Source: an uncultured Fidelibacterota bacterium
Lineage (GTDB): Bacteria; Marinisomatota; Marinisomatia; Marinisomatales; UBA1611
Length of the DNA stretch: 12,984 nt
Direction: 5' to 3'
Assembly (NCBI GenBank): GCA_913041325.1
Contig: CAJWHU010000036.1
Coordinates: 1-12,984 of the forward strand
Shown in pieces: positions 1 through 6,189 of the stretch. Each line of letters opens with the position of its first letter. Positions within the stretch are counted from its first letter, which is position 1. The position numbers and the translations under genes are program-made. Under the pieces are notes generated by a model. It had not been told where the DNA came from. It did not search any database and saw only the letters and a list, made by a program, of their open reading frames with translations.

Positions 1-449
1 GGTAATTTTACTTGTCCAGTGCTAGACCTATAAGGGATTTGAGTCAGTGAAATTTCACCATCAACATAGATGTCAATAACTTGATAGGGAGAGTTGTGAA
101 TGATTTGAAGATTGGCGGTTTCTCGAACTACTTCATTAACAATAATTGTGCCTACCATCCCTTGACTAGCATGTGAACCAATAGTGCATATGTAATCATA
201 ATTTCCAACTTTATTAAAAACTAAAATTCCAATGGTGCATGGGCCAGAGCATGCAGGCAAACTTAACGATTCGGGACCAGCAGTGACTGCTACATCGTGA
301 TAGCCGCCTTGATTAACAAACTTAACAGTATCACCTTGTTCAATAGTTAAGCTTGATGGTTGATAATAATAGTTACCTGCATTTATGGTATGTAATTTCT
401 GGGACTGCAGATTGCTGATAGCAAATAAAATAAATAAAACATAAATCAT
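1..449 (-). CDS. Secreted cupredoxin with DUF4397-like C-terminal domain (partial, runs off window start)
   Basis: Reading the minus strand from ATG at 449 gives 149 open codons to the window edge, so the C-terminus is missing. Residues 1 to about 16 form a hydrophobic signal peptide (MIYVLFILFAISNLQS). Residues about 20-105 look like a plastocyanin/azurin-type cupredoxin. The type 1 copper ligands are visible as His51 (GGYHDV), Cys88, His93 and Met98 (YICTIGSHASQGM). Cys67 and Cys71 (ACSGPC) may form a disulfide. From about residue 113 the sequence (LQIIHNSPYQVIDIYVDGE) resembles the start of DUF4397, a beta-rich extracytoplasmic domain. The protein is probably a periplasmic or surface copper protein for electron transfer, but its partner is unknown. 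An upstream ATG at 454 is out of frame and meets a stop at once, so 449 is the start. It is divergent from the arsenate reductase gene. Confidence 0.85.
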   Translation of the reverse strand, partial: MIYVLFILFAISNLQSQKLHTINAGNYYYQPSSLTIEQGDTVKFVNQGGYHDVAVTAGPESLSLPACSGPCTIGILVFNKVGNYDYICTIGSHASQGMVGTIIVNEVVRETANLQIIHNSPYQVIDIYVDGEISLTQIPYRSSTGQVKL

Positions 450-512
450 TTCATAATCTCATAATTAATAATACAATATAATTATAATGAAATTAAAATT
501 AAACTATTCTTT

Positions 513-577
513 AAAACGCTCAAAACGCTTATTTATATGCTCTGTAAATTTATTTGAACTAAAAAATTATTGAGCGT
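513..577. repeat. Direct plus inverted octamer repeats between divergent genes
   Basis: AAAACGCT occurs twice with one base between (513-520 and 522-529). ACGCTCAA (516-523) has a perfect inverted copy, TTGAGCGT, at 570-577, just before the ArsC start codon. Such an arrangement could be a regulator binding site controlling arsC or the divergent cupredoxin gene, but no regulator is encoded nearby and no known operator is recognised. Confidence 0.35.
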
Positions 578-584
578 GGACCCT

Positions 585-1010
585 ATGTCAGTTAAGAAAA
601 AAATATTATTCGTTTGTACAGGCAATTCGTGTCGATCTCAAATTGCCCATGGTCTATTGAACAACATTGCCAGTGATAGATTTGAGGTATTTAGTGCAGG
701 ACTATCACCAAACAAAGTTCACCCCATGGCCATTGAAGTAATGAAAGAAATAGATATCGATATTTCTCATCATACCTCAGATCACTTAGATGATTATTTA
801 GATAAAGATATAGATGTGGTCATAACAACCTGTGATGATGCAAATGAATCGTGCCCTTTTTTTCCTGGAAATGTAATGAGATTACATTGGAGCATTGATG
901 ACCCATTTGAAAGTTGGAATGTAGAAGAGAGCAATATTCAATTATTTAGAGATACTAGGAATAAGATCGAAGAGAAGATAAGATCATTCTTACGAAGCAA
1001 TGAGGTATAA
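585..1010 (+). CDS. arsC: Arsenate reductase, thioredoxin-coupled ArsC (low-molecular-weight phosphatase fold)
   Basis: This is a 141-residue cytoplasmic enzyme reducing arsenate to arsenite through a Cys relay and thioredoxin. The P-loop near the N-terminus is CTGNSCRS, with nucleophile Cys11 and Arg17. The second and third redox cysteines are Cys83 and Cys90 (TTCDDANESCPFFPG), with the same spacing as Cys82/Cys89 of Staphylococcus aureus pI258 ArsC. Asp105 in WSIDDP matches the family general acid. All three cysteines distinguish it from plain low-molecular-weight tyrosine phosphatases. The ATG at 585 is chosen because GTGGA lies just upstream and it places the P-loop at the usual distance; a TTG at 570 would add five residues. 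No arsR, arsenite pump or acr3 gene is adjacent, so it is an orphan ars gene here. Confidence 0.9.
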   Translation: MSVKKKILFVCTGNSCRSQIAHGLLNNIASDRFEVFSAGLSPNKVHPMAIEVMKEIDIDISHHTSDHLDDYLDKDIDVVITTCDDANESCPFFPGNVMRLHWSIDDPFESWNVEESNIQLFRDTRNKIEEKIRSFLRSNEV

Positions 1011-1034
1011 TACTTTTTTAAACCAATTGATGTG

Positions 1035-1067
1035 ATAATGGAACTATGTCCTTAATGTCTCCATTAT
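1035..1067 (+). terminator. Inverted repeat after arsC, possible weak terminator
   Basis: ATAATGGA (1035-1042) and TCCATTAT (1060-1067) are perfect 8-base inverted copies around a 17-base loop. The sequence after it (TTAAGTTAAGTTTTAA) is only moderately T-rich, so termination is uncertain; a regulatory dyad ahead of the next gene is the alternative. Confidence 0.3.
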
Positions 1068-1118
1068 TTAAGTTAAGTTTTAAACTCATAACATCTACAT
1101 AATTCAGGGTTATTCTTT

Positions 1119-1511
1119 ATGAGAAGAAGATTTGTAGCATTTAAATTAATCATTATTGTTTCATGTACCCTAAGTGGGTTTCCCCAATTGTTTCTTCCCA
1201 TTGAATCTTTAGTAACTGATATGTACTGGGTGCAATATTTTCCTGAAAAATTTGTAAGATTTATAGGCTTATATGAACTTGTTTGCGCTTTAGGGTTTTC
1301 CCTTTCATTGCTTATTAAGAAATATTCTCATAGGATTACCATTTTTACTAGCCTTTTACTATCTGCTTTTATGTTCGGAGCTATGGCAGCAAATATTTAT
1401 CTGGGTAGACCCTCCTTAATTGTGCCTTCTTTATCGTTTTTCGCAATATCTATCTATATTTTATACTACTACCTAAACTACTCTAAGAAAAATAATCTAG
1501 AAGAGAATTAG
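1119..1511 (+). CDS. DoxX-like integral membrane protein
   Basis: This is a 130-residue protein with about four hydrophobic segments (roughly residues 8-26, 47-66, 72-91 and 97-118), matching the small four-helix DoxX/DoxX-like family. Family-like wording includes LPIESL near residue 28, then WVQYFPEKFVRFIGLYEL, the usual loop and second helix with the conserved Gly and Glu, and a small-residue-rich third helix (FMFGAMAANIYLGRPS). It sits in the inner membrane. Function in this family is poorly defined; some members act with thiol or respiratory redox proteins. AGGG at about 1106-1109 serves as a ribosome site for the ATG at 1119. It lies 108 bases after arsC and 70 bases before the flavoprotein gene, so it could belong to a loose transcription unit with either. 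Its basic C-terminus (YSKKNN) is probably cytoplasmic. Confidence 0.7.
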   Translation: MRRRFVAFKLIIIVSCTLSGFPQLFLPIESLVTDMYWVQYFPEKFVRFIGLYELVCALGFSLSLLIKKYSHRITIFTSLLLSAFMFGAMAANIYLGRPSLIVPSLSFFAISIYILYYYLNYSKKNNLEEN

Positions 1512-1570
1512 AAATTGTTTTCTTATACTTCTCTTGGTAATAAATTTCTCAGATTTTACATTTGTTAAAT

Positions 1571-1577
1571 AAGGAGG
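1571..1577 (+). promoter_or_regulatory. Full-consensus Shine-Dalgarno site
   Basis: AAGGAGG lies four bases before the ATG at 1582. It is the strongest ribosome site in the window; the other genes have weak or partial sites, as is usual in Bacteroidota. It supports the chosen start of the flavoprotein. Confidence 0.75.
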
Positions 1578-1581
1578 TCTA

Positions 1582-2832
1582 ATGGATCGCCGCCATTTTA
1601 TGAAATCATCCATAATGGCTGCTTTAGCAAATCCAATACAAGCTATGGCAAAATCCAAAACGATGAAAATTAAAAAGGGGCATATCGCAGTTATCGGTGC
1701 AGGCGCTTTCGGTGGATGGACCGCCCATCATTTACTAAAAAAAGGCTATGATGTTACATTGTTGGATGTTTTTGGTCCAGGTAATTCGCGAGCAAGTTCG
1801 GGGGGAGATTCAAGAGTCATTAGAGGTATCTACGGTGAAGATAAAATATATGTGGATTTGGTAGCTCGCTCATTTAAGCTTTGGAAACGATATCAAAAAC
1901 AATGGCAACAGTCCCTCTACTTTCCTACGGGGGCCCTTTGGTTTTTTCAAGTTGACGATACTTATGCACAAAAATCCCTTCCGATCGTAAACCAAGCAGG
2001 ATTAAAATCTGAGCAATTATCAAAAAAGGAAGTTGAAAAAAAGTTTCCTCAAATAGATCTAAATGGTCTCAAATCCTTTTATTTTGAACATGAGGCAGGA
2101 TATTTACCTGCCAGACATTGTTGTCAAGTTGTCCTAGAAAATTTTGTCAAAAGAGGGGGAGAATACAAACAATTGGCTGTAGAACCAGGCAAAATTCTGA
2201 ACAATAAACTAAGTGAATTGATTCTTTCTGATGGGTCTAAACTGAATGCCGATTCATATGTATTTGCTTGTGGCCCTTGGCTATCTAAGATATTTCCCAA
2301 TGCATTAAAAGATATTATTACGCCAACCCGTCAGGAGGTATTCTTTTTTGGTACCCCTTATGGTGATTCAAGTTTATTTGAGTCAAATATGCCTGTGTGG
2401 GTCGATTTTGGTAAAAAAATATGGTATGGAATTCCTGGTGCAGATTGGAGGGGGTTTAAAGTGGCAGACGATACTAGAGGTGCTGAATTTGACCCAACAT
2501 CAGGCGATAGAACAGCATCTGAAACTGGACTAGAATCTGCTCGTAATTATCTAGCAAAAAGATTCCCTTCGATGAAAGATGCCCCATTGCTCGAATCGAG
2601 AGTGTGCCAATATGAAAATAGTCCTGATGGAAATTACATTATTGATAAACATCCAGAAGCAGAAAATACTTGGGTAATCGGTGGAGGGTCGGGACATGGC
2701 TTTAAATTAGGTCCTGCGCTCGGAGAGTTTGTGGCAGATCGTGTAATTGGCAACAAAGGGATAGATTCATTCTTTGCACTGTCAAGATTTAATAATGATT
2801 TGGATAAGAAGACCCAATTCAATCCTCAGTAA
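1582..2832 (+). CDS. Tat-signal FAD-dependent oxidoreductase, monomeric sarcosine oxidase / N-methyltryptophan oxidase family
   Basis: This is a 416-residue DAO-fold flavoprotein. The N-terminus DRRHFMK, a short hydrophobic stretch and AMA at 21-23 form a twin-arginine signal, so a folded, flavin-loaded enzyme is probably exported. The dinucleotide motif is GAGAFGG (39-45). ASSGGDSRVIRGIYGED (71-87) and DGNYIIDKHPE followed by GGGSGHGFKLGPALGE (367-382) are characteristic of the MSOX/SolA group. Cys342 (RVCQYENSPDG) matches the cysteine that binds FAD covalently in MSOX (Cys315), and Lys293 matches its oxygen-activating Lys265. By remembered alignment, the MSOX residues His45 and His269 are replaced by Gly74 and Asp297, so the substrate may not be sarcosine. 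Expected chemistry is oxidation of a secondary amine or imino acid with release of H2O2. No dedicated partner gene is adjacent. Confidence 0.8.
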   Translation: MDRRHFMKSSIMAALANPIQAMAKSKTMKIKKGHIAVIGAGAFGGWTAHHLLKKGYDVTLLDVFGPGNSRASSGGDSRVIRGIYGEDKIYVDLVARSFKLWKRYQKQWQQSLYFPTGALWFFQVDDTYAQKSLPIVNQAGLKSEQLSKKEVEKKFPQIDLNGLKSFYFEHEAGYLPARHCCQVVLENFVKRGGEYKQLAVEPGKILNNKLSELILSDGSKLNADSYVFACGPWLSKIFPNALKDIITPTRQEVFFFGTPYGDSSLFESNMPVWVDFGKKIWYGIPGADWRGFKVADDTRGAEFDPTSGDRTASETGLESARNYLAKRFPSMKDAPLLESRVCQYENSPDGNYIIDKHPEAENTWVIGGGSGHGFKLGPALGEFVADRVIGNKGIDSFFALSRFNNDLDKKTQFNPQ

Positions 2833-2837
2833 TTGCT

Positions 2838-2864
2838 AGCTTTTATCAAAAATAAAGGCTTTTT
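2838..2864 (+). terminator. Candidate intrinsic terminator after the flavoprotein gene
   Basis: AGCTTTTAT (2838-2846) can pair with ATAAAGGCT (2852-2860) over nine pairs including one G-T, with loop CAAAA, followed by TTTT. The stem is AT-rich and begins six bases after the stop codon. It is a modest but well-placed terminator. Confidence 0.5.
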
Positions 2865-2920
2865 GCTATAGTTACGACCTAACTTTAAAAAAATGGAACA
2901 ATCGCACTCATAAATTGTAA

Positions 2921-3043
2921 CTACTACCTTGCACCACATTGTGGTGTAAGGTTCATACGTAGAGAGTGGGGTTGATTCATCCTCCTTCGGATATTTCAGT
3001 CGAATTTCGGGGGAGTTCGGCTATTGTTTCTCCCCACTCTTTT
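2921..3043 (+). ncRNA. Candidate structured small RNA upstream of amtB (strand inferred)
   Basis: No coding frame fits this stretch, yet it is far more GC-rich and folded than its AT-rich flanks. Hairpin one pairs ACCTTGCACCAC (2926-2937) with GTGGTGTAAGGT (2941-2952), 12 pairs around a three-base loop, and CTAC/GTAG (2921-2924, 2959-2962) could enclose it. A second long stem pairs GAGTGGGG (2964-2971) with CCCCACTC (3032-3039), extendable outwards, then TTTT (3040-3043). Between its arms a smaller hairpin is possible (TTCG 2985-2988 with CGAA 3001-3004, CTCC 2982-2985 region with GGGAG 3011-3015). The segment 2981-2987 reads CCTCCTT, the anti-Shine-Dalgarno core. A TAACTTTA at 2880-2887 resembles a Bacteroidota -7 box, without a clear -33. 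It could be a free small RNA, or an amtB leader ending in an attenuator 130 bases before the start codon. No known RNA family is recognised. Confidence 0.5.
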
Positions 3044-3172
3044 GTTATTATATCTTAATTTTTTCTGTTTATCTATATAAATACCTTATTTATTTAATAT
3101 ATTGAATAATTATAATAAAATAATTAAACTATTAAATCAGAATTTATTAAATATTTAAATTAAGGATAAATT
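3044..3172. other. AT-rich amtB upstream region
   Basis: This stretch is almost entirely A and T between the folded RNA candidate and amtB. It should hold the amtB promoter, but no convincing -33/-7 pair or sigma-54 site (GG-N10-GC) is visible. AAGGA at 3162-3166 is the amtB ribosome site. Confidence 0.5.
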
Positions 3173-4420
3173 ATGGATGGTATAGCTAAAGCTGATAGTG
3201 CCCTTTTTACAATCAATAATGTATGGATGCTGGTCTCAACTATTCTTGTTTTCATTATGCATTTAGGTTTTGCTTCATTAGAAGTTGGACTTACTCGAGC
3301 TAAAAACACAGTAAACATATTATTTAAGAATGTATCAATTCTGGCGATTGGAATCTTGACGTATTCAATATGTGGTTTTAATCTAATGTATCCGGGAAAT
3401 TTCGCATTTGGTGAATATTTTGGATTTGGTGGTTGGGGAATTTCAACACCAGAAGGTTCAGCTGGCTTGATCGATTACTTTAATGGCCAATATACCTATT
3501 TTACAGATTTTATTTTTCAGGCCATGTTTGCTGCAACAGCAGCGACCATTGTGTCTGGAGCTGTGGCAGAACGAATAAAATTATCCAGTTTTTTAATTTT
3601 CTCAACTATCTATGTAGCATTTGTTTACCCTATCGCTGGTTCTTGGAAATGGGGTGAGGGCTGGCTTGATTCAAAAGGTTTTTACGATTTTGCAGGTTCA
3701 ACTCTGGTTCACAGCGTGGGCGGTTGGGCTGCTCTAATTGGGGCTTATATCTTGGGCCCAAGAATAGGGAAATATGGAAACAAAGGAATAATTCCAATTA
3801 TGGGGCACAGTATGCCTCTTGCATCGATCGGGGTTTTTCTTTTGTGGTTTGGATGGTATGGGTTCAATGGTGGTTCAGTTCTTTCCGCTGATCCTGGTAA
3901 TATATCTTTAGTGTTTGTTACCACTACTCTTGGCGCTGCCGCGGGAGTATTGGGCGCAATGACTTTGTCTTGGTACTTATCCAAGAAACCAGACTTGTCA
4001 ATGGTTTTAAATGGATCTCTTGCAGGTTTAGTGGGTATCACCGCAGGAGCAGATGTAATTAGTCCAATGAATTCTGTCATTGTTGGTTATATTGCAGGCC
4101 TTTTGGTGGTTGCGTCAGTTTTATTTTTTGATAGGCTCAGGATCGATGATCCCGTTGGTGCAATCTCTGTGCATTTAGTTTGCGGCATATGGGGAACTTT
4201 GGCTGTTGGGATTTTCAGTGCAGAGCACAGTCTCATTACACAATTCATAGGTGTTTTTAGTTATGCAGTATTTTGCATTATTTCTTCATTCATATTATTT
4301 CTATCAATTGATAAACTATTAGGTTTAAGAGTAAGCGAGGACGAAGAATTGACTGGATTAGATCTTGGTGAGCATGATATGGAAGCATACTCTGGTTTTC
4401 AAATTTTTACTGTCGAATAA
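3173..4420 (+). CDS. amtB: Ammonium transporter, Amt/MEP/Rh family
   Basis: This is a 415-residue inner-membrane channel with about eleven hydrophobic helices, moving ammonium as NH3 plus a proton. It has no cleavable signal peptide; the N-terminus is DSALFTINNVWML, like other bacterial Amt proteins of this subtype. The phenylalanine gate region is FQAMFAATAATIVSGAVAER (115-134). The twin pore histidines are His180 (DFAGSTLVHSVGG) and His334 (ISVHLVCGIWGTLAVG), and Asp172 matches the conserved Asp160 of E. coli AmtB. The C-terminal tail GLRVSEDEELTGLDLGEHDMEAY (384-406 region) is the conserved cytoplasmic segment that couples subunits and contacts P-II. The start follows AAGGA at 3162-3166. 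The P-II gene begins 13 bases after its stop, so the two are one operon and likely a physical complex. Expression under nitrogen limitation is expected from the family; no operator is recognised. Confidence 0.96.
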   Translation: MDGIAKADSALFTINNVWMLVSTILVFIMHLGFASLEVGLTRAKNTVNILFKNVSILAIGILTYSICGFNLMYPGNFAFGEYFGFGGWGISTPEGSAGLIDYFNGQYTYFTDFIFQAMFAATAATIVSGAVAERIKLSSFLIFSTIYVAFVYPIAGSWKWGEGWLDSKGFYDFAGSTLVHSVGGWAALIGAYILGPRIGKYGNKGIIPIMGHSMPLASIGVFLLWFGWYGFNGGSVLSADPGNISLVFVTTTLGAAAGVLGAMTLSWYLSKKPDLSMVLNGSLAGLVGITAGADVISPMNSVIVGYIAGLLVVASVLFFDRLRIDDPVGAISVHLVCGIWGTLAVGIFSAEHSLITQFIGVFSYAVFCIISSFILFLSIDKLLGLRVSEDEELTGLDLGEHDMEAYSGFQIFTVE

Positions 4421-4433
4421 TTTTGGAGAAAAA

Positions 4434-4778
4434 ATGAAACTTATAATTGCTATCATACAGCCGGAAGAATTACCACAAATAAAAGAAGAATTGATTAAAA
4501 GGAAGATATATAAATTCACAGTTACAAACGCTAAAGGCCAAGGAAAAGAAATCCCTGTTCAAGAAGTATATAGAGGATTGTCCCATGAAGTAACCTTGCT
4601 GAACAAAGTCAGATTAGAAATTGCACTAAACGATGACTTTGTCAATGATGCTATTGAAGCAATAACAAAGGTTGCTCAAAAGGATGGAGACAAAGGAAGA
4701 GGAAAAATCTTTATATTGCCCATTGAGGAGTGTATTAGAATACGCTCAGGAGAAAGAGGTTCAGAAGCCATCGGTTAA
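4434..4778 (+). CDS. glnK: P-II family nitrogen regulator, GlnK-like, with altered sensing residues
   Basis: This is a 114-residue trimeric signalling protein expected to gate the AmtB encoded just upstream. The start is ATG 4434 after GGAG (4425-4428), which yields the standard N-terminus MKLIIAIIQPEEL; upstream in-frame starts would lie inside amtB. The T-loop reads KGQGKEIPVQEVYRG (34-48). Arg47, which plugs the Amt pore in the E. coli complex, and Lys58 are kept, as is the C-terminal RIRSGERG. Position 51, the uridylylated Tyr in enterobacteria, is His. Position 39, the Gln that coordinates Mg and 2-oxoglutarate, is Glu, and Gly41 is Pro. The nucleotide loop QKDGDKGRGKIF has one extra residue and Arg where GDG is usual. 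It probably still binds AmtB, but signal sensing may differ. No glnD-type enzyme is nearby. Confidence 0.92.
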   Translation: MKLIIAIIQPEELPQIKEELIKRKIYKFTVTNAKGQGKEIPVQEVYRGLSHEVTLLNKVRLEIALNDDFVNDAIEAITKVAQKDGDKGRGKIFILPIEECIRIRSGERGSEAIG

Positions 4779-4834
4779 TATTGCTGAATTTATTTGTTAT
4801 CTTTGATAAAACTAAATTCATGTCTCAATAAAAG

Positions 4835-4869
4835 TTTTATTTGATAAATAAAATTAAATTGATTTTTTT
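4835..4869 (+). terminator. AT-only hairpin and T-run after glnK
   Basis: TTTTATTT (4835-4842) and AAATAAAA (4846-4853) form a perfect eight-pair stem with loop GAT; a run of seven T follows at 4863-4869 after a nine-base gap. With no G-C pair and a separated T-run it is at best a weak terminator for amtB-glnK. Confidence 0.3.
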
Positions 4870-4946
4870 ATTTCATGTTCCATTGTAGTTTCGCGACGAA
4901 AATTAATTAATTTTTACAAATCAAAAAAAAAATAGAAAGATAAACA

Positions 4947-5123
4947 ATGTCAAAAACAACTTCATTATTTGATCAGATTCAGTCACTCTACGCAACCTTT
5001 GAAGAAGAGCATAACAAGAATATGAATGGCAACAAAGCTGCAGGCAGTAGAGCTCGCAAAGCTTTAGGCGAAATCAAAAAACTTGTTACAGATTATCGCA
5101 AAGCTTCAGTTGCTGGCGAATAA
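4947..5123 (+). CDS. Histone H1-like (Hc1-type) small basic nucleoid protein
   Basis: This is a 58-residue protein beginning MSKTTSLFDQIQSLYATFEE and containing NMNGNKAAGSRARKALGEIK (25-44), then KKLVTDYRKASV. The GNKAAGSRARKA core with a following Leu/Lys helix is the signature of the short histone H1-like proteins common in Bacteroidota and related to the N-terminal part of chlamydial Hc1. It is predicted to be two helices and to bind DNA in the nucleoid; it lacks the long lysine/alanine tail of chlamydial Hc1. A weak purine stretch (AGAAAG, 4934-4939) precedes the ATG. It has its own 168-base upstream gap, containing a small dyad TTTCG-CGA-CGAAA (4889-4901), and its own terminator, so it is probably monocistronic and highly expressed. 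Codons are simple and repetitive, as expected for an abundant protein. Confidence 0.9.
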   Translation: MSKTTSLFDQIQSLYATFEEEHNKNMNGNKAAGSRARKALGEIKKLVTDYRKASVAGE

Positions 5124-5151
5124 TTTCAATTAAAAGTTAATTTGCTTTCTG

Positions 5152-5180
5152 AAGGCCTCTTTCAAGAGGCCTTTTTTTTT
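5152..5180 (+). terminator. Strong intrinsic terminator of the histone-like gene
   Basis: AAGGCCTCT (5152-5160), loop TTCA, AGAGGCCTT (5165-5173): nine perfect pairs, with the T-run through 5180. It starts 28 bases after the stop codon and separates the nucleoid gene from the hydroxyproline operon. Confidence 0.93.
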
Positions 5181-5283
5181 ATCTTTTTTAACAATTATTT
5201 ACTTGAATTTTTATATCGCCAGAACCACTTTGCGTTAACATTTTTTTTGAAATAAATTAATTTAAAATTAAAAGGTAAATATA

Positions 5284-6189
5284 ATGCGACCAGATTGGAA
5301 TGGCATCTATCCTGCTCTAACGACCAAATTAACGACTGACGATAAGTTAGATATACCACTATACCTTAAAAACATTGAAGCACAAATCAATGCAGGAGTA
5401 CATGGATGTGTTATTGCGGGTAGTTTGGGAGAAGCCAGTACCCTATCTCAAAAAGAAAAAATATCACTATTAGATGCAACTATCGCTCATGTTGATGGCA
5501 GAATACCAGTTGTAATGAACATAGCCGAGCAATCAACAGCGAAAGCAGTGAAAGCAGCTCATAATGCTCAGAAATCTGGAGCTGATGGGTTAATGATGCT
5601 TCCCCCCATGCGCTATCTCGCAGATTCATATGAAACTGTTGAATTTTATAAATCGGTTGCTAATTCCTGCGATCTTCCAATTATGGTTTATAATAATCCC
5701 TACGATTATAAAATTGAGATCACCATATCCATGTTTGAAGAATTGCTAAAAGTCAAGAACATCGGTGCTACTAAAGAATCAACTAGAGATGTAACCAATG
5801 TGACTCGTTTAAAAAATGCCTTTGGTGATGATTTAAAGATTCTTTGTGGTGTTGATACTCTAGCATTGGAAGAGCTCATTTTAGGCGCTGATGGTTGGGT
5901 TGCAGGTCTGGTGGATGCTTTTCCTGAAGAAACAGTTGTTATTTATGAATTGGTTAAACAAAATAGGATTAAAGAGGCCCGAAAAATCTATCGATGGTTT
6001 ATGCCGCTTCTCGAGCTTGACATCCATCCAAAATTAGTTCAAAATATAAAACTTGCTGAAGTAGCTACAGGATTAGGAAGTGAATTTGTTAGACCACCTC
6101 GACTACCTCTTTCCGGCATGGAGAGAAAAAGAGTCCAAAATATTATTGATGAAGCATTGGCTTCAAGACCAGAAATGCCTTCCTTATGA
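5284..6189 (+). CDS. lhpC: 1-pyrroline-4-hydroxy-2-carboxylate deaminase (DapA/NAL superfamily)
   Basis: This 301-residue TIM-barrel aldolase-superfamily enzyme is assigned to the deamination of pyrroline-4-hydroxy-2-carboxylate to 2-oxoglutarate semialdehyde and ammonium. The Schiff-base lysine is Lys164 (GATKESTRD) and the catalytic tyrosine is Tyr136 (VYNNPYDY). The usual DapA GTTGE substrate loop reads AGSLGE (45-50), the variant seen in hydroxyproline-cluster members rather than in dihydrodipicolinate synthases. The C-terminal RPPRLPLSGMER also fits that group. The sequence alone would also allow another NAL-family keto-acid lyase; the three following genes decide the call. It is first in the operon, with AAAGG at 5271-5275 before the ATG, and its TGA overlaps the next ATG by four bases, implying coupled translation. 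No operator is recognised in the 103-base gap upstream. Confidence 0.88.
   Translation: MRPDWNGIYPALTTKLTTDDKLDIPLYLKNIEAQINAGVHGCVIAGSLGEASTLSQKEKISLLDATIAHVDGRIPVVMNIAEQSTAKAVKAAHNAQKSGADGLMMLPPMRYLADSYETVEFYKSVANSCDLPIMVYNNPYDYKIEITISMFEELLKVKNIGATKESTRDVTNVTRLKNAFGDDLKILCGVDTLALEELILGADGWVAGLVDAFPEETVVIYELVKQNRIKEARKIYRWFMPLLELDIHPKLVQNIKLAEVATGLGSEFVRPPRLPLSGMERKRVQNIIDEALASRPEMPSL

Noticed and set aside
570..584. TTG 570 as the ArsC start
   Set aside because: It has no better ribosome site and only adds five residues ahead of the conserved N-terminal strand; ATG 585 is preferred.
3745..4080. Minus-strand open frame opposite amtB, and similar frames opposite other genes
   Set aside because: They are antisense shadows of well-supported genes with no ribosome site, family signature or plausible composition.
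4365..4433. P-II start inside amtB (ATG 4365)
   Set aside because: It would add 23 non-family residues encoded within the amtB C-terminal tail. ATG 4434 has GGAG before it and matches the universal P-II N-terminus.
4859..4893. TTG plus TAGTTTCG as a promoter of the histone-like gene
   Set aside because: The -7 match is fair but the spacing is 24 bases, longer than the usual 19-21, so it is not listed as a feature.
5181..5283. Sigma-54 promoter or operator for the hydroxyproline operon (CGCCAGAACCACTTTGCG region)
   Set aside because: The GG-N10-GC core is not present and no clear dyad or direct repeat fits a known regulator.
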